A stretch of 26,569 nt of DNA, taken from positions 10,027-36,595 of the forward strand of contig NW_014013416.1 of NCBI RefSeq assembly GCF_000611645.1. Reading direction: 5' to 3'. The position numbers and the translations under genes were made by a program. The notes under the pieces are model-generated. The model searched no databases. It was given only the letters and a program-made list of their open reading frames with translations, and was not told the DNA's origin. This DNA is from Monoraphidium neglectum (taxonomy: Eukaryota > Chlorophyta > Chlorophyceae > Sphaeropleales > Selenastraceae). Shown here piece after piece: positions 20,338-26,569 of the stretch (position 1 is the first letter of the stretch; every line of letters begins with the position of its first letter).

Positions 20338-22531
20338 GGCGTGCGTGGGCTTGATCTGATTATGGTATTGCCCCGATGGTTTGGCGAGGTGGACGGTGCG
20401 ATTGCTCAGAGAGCGAGTTGCGTTGTTCCCGTTGTGATGAAGCAGGAGTTAGGATGCTAAAGTATATGAGTATGTGGGAAATAGAAATGCGGTGGCACCT
20501 TCTTAAAGACCTCGTCTGCCCAGCAGCGCCCTTCACCCCCGCTGGGAAGCACCCGGCCGCGTTGCAGCTGGGGCGTGACCGGGTGACGCGACCGGACCGC
20601 GGTGACCCTGTGCAGGGGCGTTGCTTGCACAACAGATAGTTCAACATCATACCAAGCTTTTCGAAGCACAACGCGCTGATCAGGGAGCCTGGCCATGTCC
20701 CTGGAGGCGCAGCACCGCTGATCGTGCATGGGTGGCCGGATGGATGCAACCCACCCGTTCGCCGCAGCTGCTGGGCAGCCGGCCCACCTCACAAGGCAGC
20801 GCATCCGGCCCAGCCTAGGACCCCCTGCCAGGCGCTGCACCTCAGCATTTTTCATGCTGCTAGCTTGTGCCGTGTGCTGGCATGCGTTCACAATGTGTGG
20901 TGGTGGTAGATGACACTCGGGCCGCGGGTCTGCTCGGTCAGACCGTCGCATGCCATGAGCACTTGAGGGTGAAATCGGTGTTGAATAGGTCAGGGGTCGC
21001 ATTCCGCTTTTCTTCGTGCTGCTTGTGAGGGCTTTGAAAAGCGTCCACTGCCCAGGCTAGCAACATTGGCTGCCCCTGTGCTCCAGGGCGCAACGCGAGC
21101 CGCAGCCACGCACTGAATCCAATCCACCCATCCATGAGATCAACTATGGCATCTTCCGCCTGCTGTGAAATTTGGATCTCCAGCGATCCAGGGAATTCAC
21201 TTGCATGGCTGGTGAGTGGGGATTATGCCTACTTGAGAGGATTGGCATCACAGCAGACAGCCGGGCACCAAGAATTCTGGTTTGTGGATTCCAGCACGCA
21301 TTGTCACGAGCGACCCGAGGTGCGTGAAAGACAGGATCCAACTTGCTGAACAGCACGCAGCTGTTGCTCGCAGTCGACAGCGGCGGCAGTTGCTGGCTGT
21401 GTACTGCTGTGATGGCGCGCCGCTGCCCGGCAGCTGCCGTGGCTGCTGACGGCCAAAAGCGTGGCGACGCTTACGGCGCGCCGTGAGTGGTTTTCACAGG
21501 AAGTGTGCGCGCCTTACCCCGCCACAACGAATTGCCGTTCGTGGGCACTTGGCACTGTGAGAGAGTGCCGTCCTGCGCCTTGTGTGAGTTGCAACATGCT
21601 TGCCGCCTACAACTTTGCTTGCCAGCAAATCCCTGCCGCTACGCCCAGCGCACACAGTCAGCGCTTGGGTTTGTTCGGTCCACAGCGTGCGCTCTCGCTC
21701 CCTTGCAGGGGGGGGGCGCCGGCAGTCGGCTGCCTTGCCGCTGCCCAGCATCCACACAGAGCGGCACCGCCGGCATGGTGCCCTCACGTCACCCAAATAT
21801 GTTATTGATATTGCAGTACAGCTGACTGAATGGGGCTACCTGGCGTGCACGCAGCTGAGCAAACAAGGCTGTTGCAGTTGGTAACCACTCCCTGCCCAGC
21901 CGACGCGCCTGCGCGGGCATCGCCGTTCGCCGCAATCCCTCCCAAACGGTGTTTGCGGCAGAGTATGTTTGCCCAACACATCAGCAATGCGCGCAATGAT
22001 GCAAAGTCCTTTGGTGAACTACAGATTGCCCCGCATTGTGATGAGTTTTCAAACGTGGCCATGGCAGTTGTACGCATGCCGCACAGCTGGCACGCTGCAC
22101 CAGCAGCTTTTCATGGTGGACTGCCGTCGCCAATGCAGCTCACCAACCAAAAGCAGTGCAAAGGGCTGTGGCAGGAAGTAAAACCAGAATCAACTACATC
22201 ACAGTCACAGGATTACTTCACCTTGAATCAGGGCAAAGAATCAACAAAAGCCAAATGACAGAAGCCCAGGGCACACAGCAAATGAAGAAGTCGGCACTCC
22301 CACTCATCAGCTGGGATAGCTCTGATATGCGTACATTCTGCACAGAGTCGCGCAAACATCCATTGTGGCAACAACTCCACTGCAGCTGTCTAAGGCAGAC
22401 AACAGATTGTTGTATGTTCTGTACGGCAACTTGCATCTTACAGCAAGGCTCACATTTTGGTTTCTAGTGTGTCATTTGGGTGCTTCATAACAATAGCAAT
22501 TGTTTCCAGCGTTTTTCAACGCTGATTACAT
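20338..22531. other. Spacer between genes G and H
   Basis: About 2.2 kb between the 5' end of G and the 3' end of H. It holds the G upstream motif at 20564-20587. A 142-codon plus-strand open frame at 21830-22258 has no recognisable feature and is not called. Confidence 0.55.
20564..20587 (-). promoter_or_regulatory. Shared upstream motif (gene G copy)
   Basis: On the minus strand GTCACCCGGTCAC, identical to the gene C copy, followed by GCCCCAGCTGC. The 13-base core ends 238 bases upstream of the G start. Confidence 0.6.
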
Positions 22532-23785
22532 TCACGGGTGGTGGGCCGGTGCAGGGGAGCCCTTGGGCACAGCCTGCACAGTGGGTGAGCCAGCGGGCTT
22601 GGCACCAGCTGGCTGCTGCTGCTGCTGCTGCGCCTGCTGCCACTGCTGCATCTGCGGCGTTGCGTCCATCATCTGCTTCGCCCACTGCTGCTGCTCGCTG
22701 CTGCCGCCTGTGGCCTGCTGCGCCCACTGCTGCGCCTGCGCAAAAGAGGCCATGGCCTGGTTCATGGCCGCCCCAGCGTTGGCGGGAGGGCTCGCGGAGA
22801 CCATGGTGGGGTTCGCGCCACCGATGAAAGTGCTGCCACCCTGAGCGTTGATGGTGGCGGCAGCGGCCTGCTCGCCCAGGCGGCGGAAGATCTGGCCACG
22901 GCCGCCCTCGTTGGCGACGGGGTTGCCAAAGTTGTCAAAGCTGGTGGTCAGGCCGCCGTTGAAGCCCACGCCGGCGTTGGTGAAGGTGGTCATTCCGCCA
23001 AAGTTGGTGATGGGCGCACGATCAGAGGGGGCAAAGCCAGCCGTGCGGCCGCCGATAGCCATGATGTTGGCAGCGGCAGAGGCGGCGGCCTGCTCGCCCA
23101 GGCGGCGGAAGATGTTGCCACTGCCGCCCTCGTTGGTCACGGGGTTGCCAAAGTTGTCAAAGCTGGTGGTCAGGCCGCCGTTGAAGCCCACGCCGGCGCT
23201 GGTGAAGGTGGTCATGCCGCCAAAGTTGGTGATGGGGGCACGATCAGAGGGGGCAAAGCCAGCCGTGCGGCCGCCGATGGCCATGATGTTGGCATCAGCG
23301 GCGGCGGCGGCCTGCTCGCCCATGCGGCGGCGGTGCCACTGGTCGATGTACACGTTGCCGCCCTCGTTCTGGAAGGGGCCCAGAGCGCCGCCGGCGAGGG
23401 TGATGCCACCGTTGTGGCGGCTGTTGAGGTTGCCGTACACGCTTGATTGGCCGCCCACATTGATGGTGGGGACGCGGCCGCCGACCAGGGTCATGTCGTC
23501 AAACCGCAGGACGGGCGGGGCGTTGGCGCCCTGCTCGCCCAGGGCGCGGCGGTCAGAGGTAGTCAGGCCGCCGGCCTTGAGGGATGCACCCAGGACCGCG
23601 GGGGCAAGGAGCAGGATCAAGACTGCGACGCGAGGGTAAGCAGGGAGAAGGGCGGGGGGTTAGTAAGAACATTGGAGGTATAAGGTGTCGCGTTGCGCTG
23701 CGTTGTTGGTGGTTGGCTGCCGCGGACACCGGGGCCGGCGGTGGGCACACTCACCGCCTGCGAGCGCCCGGTGGCCTCGAGCCAT
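22532..23785 (-). CDS. Gene H: secreted Gly-rich tandem-repeat protein with Gln-rich tail
   Basis: Exons 23785-23755 and 23622-22532 on the minus strand, phase-1 GT-AG intron 23754-23623, total 373 residues. MARGHRALAG plus VLILLLAPAVLGA gives the signal peptide, followed by SLKAGGL. Module 1 contains GGRVPTINVGG and GGITLAGG. Repeat units start at residues 122 and 196 (period 74), then TINAQGGSTFIGGANPTMVS from 267. Next is the Gln/Trp/Met-rich segment ending in a longer Gln run than C (QQAQQQQQQPAG) and a Pro/Lys/Gly/Ser tail. Protein and DNA are nearly identical to C through the repeats, including silent sites, while signal exon, intron and 3' flank differ. The ATG at 23620 lies just inside exon 2 and would give a truncated signal, so the spliced start is preferred. 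Confidence 0.9.
22856..23290 (-). repeat. Two tandem 222-bp coding repeats in gene H
   Basis: Units start at 23290 and 23068 on the minus strand. Together with 8523-8957 of gene C they form a nearly identical inverted repeat pair more than 13 kb apart. Confidence 0.9.
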
Positions 23786-24094
23786 TCTTGAAGGATCGAT
23801 CGAAGGAAATATAAATCACCGAACTGAAGGACCGCTTGAGTTCTAGCAAGTGCTGGTATCGAACGCTTGGGCGCAGTGTCAAATCATCTGCGTGTGTGGA
23901 GGCTGCCAGTGTTGCTCGAGTTGTGTTGATGAATTTGATACCGAATAACTCAATCGAAGGTGATAAAGGGACGTCTGAATCGACCCAGCCCCAGCTTCTG
24001 CGCCGCTGCACACAGCGCACTGGCTGCTTCGCAGGTGCCGCCACCGAGTTACGCAAGCGGGACGGCGCAGCCACACACTGTACTCACAAGGCAA

Positions 24095-24136
24095 CTTGTA
24101 TTGCAATTATGCGTGCCTTGTATTGCAATTATGCGT
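24095..24136 (+). repeat. Two copies of a 20-bp sequence, period 22
   Basis: CTTGTATTGCAATTATGCGT occurs at 24095-24114 and again at 24117-24136, separated by GC. It looks like a simple local duplication. Confidence 0.85.
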
Positions 24137-24370
24137 AATCATACTTGGCGCAAATGCTCACCACATGATTAGGCGTAGACCAGGTAGAGCGGGCTGGAGC
24201 AGATGCTGCGTGTGCTACAACCTCCTCTGACATCATTCACCAACACAAGAGTGCAGGCGGCATGCAATCTGTGTCTGGATTCAGAGTATGGGTGATCGAA
24301 ATGTGAGTATGGGTGTTGGACATGTGTGTGAGCATGCAGTGTGTGCGTAGAAATACATGCATGCGTGAAC

Positions 24371-24520
24371 GTTTGTGCGTGCGTGCGTGCTTGTGTGCGC
24401 TCGTGTGTGCGCTCGTGTGTGTGTGTGTGTGCGTGCGTGCGTGTGTGCGTGTGTGTGTGTCTGCGTGCGTGCGTGCGTGCGTACGTGTGTGCGCATGCGC
24501 GTGTGTGGGTGTGTGCGTGC

Positions 24521-24567
<47 letters not shown>

Positions 24568-24645
24568 CGTGCGTGCGCGTGTTTACGCACGTGTGTGTTT
24601 ACGCACGTGTGCGCGTGTGTGGTGCATGTGCGCGAGAGAGAGAGC
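24371..24645 (+). repeat. GT/GCGT simple-sequence tract
   Basis: About 275 bases of almost unbroken TG, GCGT and TGTG units with a pure (GT)19 at 24525-24562, ending in a short GAGAGAGAGAG. The tract opens frames of several hundred bases rich in Cys, Val and Arg (or Thr, His and Arg on the other strand), which are artefacts. Confidence 0.95.
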
Positions 24646-25903
24646 TCGGTGCCCAATTGTTGTTTTGCCCTCACAATGGTTTGGAGAGGGCGGCATCGCC
24701 AGGGGCAAGATGGCAGTGGCAAAGGTTGAAGTGCCGCGCCGCATTCTCACCGTCGGACGGCCGCAGCCGCGGTGACCAGCAGTTAGAGGCCTGGGCTGGT
24801 GTCTTGGACCGTCAGGCAGGCCGCGGGCGGCTGCAGCACGGCGACACAAAGAAGAGGCGAAGACATGCCGGCACCTCTCTGGGCGGGCGTCGATGGGTGC
24901 TGCTGCACTGCCCTCTTGACCCTACAGACACTGCTGGAGCTCGCTGCGCGCGTTGTGTCAAGTGACGGAGGCGGAAGTGCGCGCGTGTAGCGCTGCTGTT
25001 GTTGCATGCATACGAGCCAGCCGCTGCAAGCGCGAACGCGCAGTGGTGTGGGACGACACGGCTGGGTGTAGATGCCGGTCATTTGCTGCCGAAAGAACAG
25101 CGCCTGACAGGGGAGGCCCCTCTTGGGCACTTGTGGCCCACTGGCGGCTCTGACAGACTCTGTCCCGGGGATCACCGTCAACCTCGCCGGCGGGTGGTCA
25201 AGCAAGCTGGCTGGTCATGGCAGCAAGCGTCCTCGGCATAAGCATTTTCCACGAAACGAGAGCATCAGTTGCTGCCCTCGTCAGTGCTCCTGAGTACCTG
25301 CAGCATTGAGTGCTGGTGGACCCCGGGCAAGCTGCTGTGATCAGCCCAAGCTCTCCAGGGGCGAACACCCTCATGCAAAGTTTTGTGAACTCGAGTCCCG
25401 CAGGACGCAAAAAAAATTGCCTGTGTTACCAGAGTCCTTACAAAGCCTGATGAGCCAACCTTTCGCTATTTCCTGCAGCCAAAGCTTGAAGGAGAGAAGC
25501 AGCTCGACAGTCAATGAGTCAAAGCTTGCGCGCATTCCGAGGTCACCCTCCAGGAACAACACGTACATCAAACAATTCAGCGCCCTACGCCTTTGAAAGT
25601 TCCCAGCGGCACTGATGAACATACAAGCATGATGACCTGACGCGCGCGATCTGAAGGACATCTGCACGGCCAGGCCATGGGAAGAACGGTAGACAGGGAT
25701 GTTATTGGCAACTTCACGGGCACCATAAGGTGCGGGTTGAAGTCGTCAAGGAGTGTGCGCGCGTTTCCCGCGACCAGGCCCTGTCCCTGCTCGTGGGCCG
25801 TTGTGCATGTTCACAAGACTGTAGTGCTACTGACAACTCCCAGTATCATACACGAATGTACCCTGTTGCTGATCTCACACCCGGCTGTGGTCCTGTTTTG
25901 CAG

Positions 25904-26465
25904 GTGCTCGGAAGATCCGCGCGAGCAGGATGCGTGGTGTCAGAGGATCATGTCCGACGCGGAGAAGGCGGGGACGTTGTTCTTGGGTGTGGCGACGATG
26001 CCGTACGTGCTGCCGCACGCCGTGCAGGTTCCCCCTGCAGCCATAGCTATCTGCTTCCCTGACCGCCCGGGCAGCCAGTTCACAGCTACGGTAAGCCAGC
26101 TCCAGTGATGCCTTGCAAATCGAATTCCTCTTGCACCCGCTGGTTAGTGTCCAAGCAAGCCCGCAGCGCACTCTCTGAGGCACCCCGTGCATTGACCAGA
26201 CACCATTCCCTCGTCTCCCACCCCCTTCCCCAGGGCCGCGGCTGCACCTGCCTCATTCTCCAAGCCCACCCCTCCCGCGGCTTCCCGCCAGCTGTCGAGC
26301 AGCTGCTCGCCAGCCCCGCGGTCCTTAAGGCGTACGCGCCCCCCTCGGCCGAGCCCCAGGCGCTGCGCCTGGCCGCGGGCGGCCGCATCCTCACCGGCTT
26401 GTGCGACGTGTCGACAGTCAATTTGGCGCCGCTGCGGCGGCGCAAGGAGATGGGGGATATACAAG
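25904..26465 (+). CDS. Putative 3'-5' exonuclease-like (DEDD-fold) protein, partial
   Basis: Two exons are supported: 25904-26090 and 26234-26465, with a 143-base GT-AG intron between them (phase 0), a clear acceptor TTTTGCAG before the first and a donor CAAG|GTGCGA after the second. The first exon reads SEDPREQDAWCQRIMSDAEK then AGTLFLGVATMPYVLPH and PPAAIAICFPDRPG. The second has GCTCLILQAHPSRGFPPAVE, LLASPAVLKAYAPPSAEP and GGRILTGLCDVSTVNLAPL. The order (strand, PPAAIAIC strand, CLILQ strand, LLASPAVLK turn, then LCDVSTV) resembles Werner/EXD-type exonuclease domains. The usual first acidic pair (D-x-E) seems replaced by V-A-T, so catalysis is doubtful. The family assignment rests on pattern similarity only. 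The 5' exons and start are unresolved (a joined ATG exon at 25677 is possible) and the 3' end lies beyond the window. Confidence 0.45.
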
Positions 26466-26569
26466 GTGCGAACCGCCGCCGCGGTCCCTCCGCCCGTTAC
26501 CTGCGGCGGGGCGCCCATCAACACACGCCAGCACGGTTGCCGTGCCCGAGCTGCCCCGGACCCCCGCAC

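Larger units (their letters stand above)
23786..25903. other. Region between gene H and the right-hand gene
   Basis: Holds the 5' flank of H (a weak GTAACTCGGTGG on the minus strand near 24041-24052 could be a decayed upstream motif), a short 22-bp tandem repeat, and the long GT/GCGT tract. First exons of the right-hand gene may lie after about 25670 but could not be fixed. Confidence 0.5.

Noticed and set aside
21830..22258. 142-codon plus-strand open frame between G and H
   Set aside because: No domain, no paralogue, unremarkable composition.
24237..24965. Open frames rich in Cys-Val-Arg or Thr-His in the GT tract
   Set aside because: Produced by the simple-sequence repeat; not genes.
25371..25667. 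98-codon minus-strand open frame with a hydrophobic stretch
   Set aside because: Somewhat protein-like composition but no domain, no splice context and no paralogue.

Overview
The window looks like nuclear DNA of a unicellular eukaryote, most likely a green alga (Chlorophyta, possibly a trebouxiophyte). The reasons are short GT-AG introns (plus one GC-AG), exons visibly more GC-rich than the intergenic DNA, TGTAA motifs downstream of several stops (the green-algal polyadenylation signal), long CAG/CTG runs, and secreted Ala/Pro-rich proteins resembling arabinogalactan proteins. The assignment to algae is inference. No bacterial operon, IS element, CRISPR array, virus or toxin gene was seen.

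Layout. At the left edge a minus-strand gene (1-1881, cut by the window) encodes a WW-domain protein of the FNBP4 (formin-binding protein 4) type, with a 22-residue polyglutamine run. At the right edge (from about 25904) is part of a plus-strand gene whose exons resemble a DEDD 3'-5' exonuclease domain with degenerate catalytic residues. Between them, 3834 to 23785 holds eight related genes for secreted proteins, here called A (3834-4647), B (5856-6588), C (8019-9311), D (10779-12702, with a 582-base assembly gap), E (13576-14448) and F (15987-16855) on the plus strand, then G (19281-20337) and H (22532-23785) on the minus strand. No other convincing genes lie in the roughly 0.9-2.4 kb spacers.

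All eight genes have the same architecture: a tiny first exon (28-46 nt) coding the start of a signal peptide, a phase-1 intron of 132-303 nt, and one long second exon that finishes the signal peptide and codes the whole mature protein. These second exons are built from shared modules. The first is a Gly-Gly-rich repeat (core GG-x-T...NGG-x-T...N-x-G-x-P-V-x-NEGG), present in B, C, E, G and H and in part in D. The second is a short block of type GGTT-x-GGANPT-x-S, in A, C, D, F and H, followed by Met/Gln-rich helices. The third group is tails that differ by gene: Ala-Pro-rich with a GPI-anchor-like end (A, D), Gln-rich (C, H) and Trp-rich (F). They are probably cell-wall or extracellular-matrix proteins; I recognise no named family.

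Six of the eight genes also carry a shared palindrome-like motif (consensus GTCACCNGGTNAC, often followed by CAGCTGC) 220-290 bp upstream of the start codon, and a weaker version can be argued for the other two. A common first exon, common modules and a common upstream element suggest a co-regulated, rapidly diversifying family of secreted repeat proteins, which is the main discovery candidate of this window.
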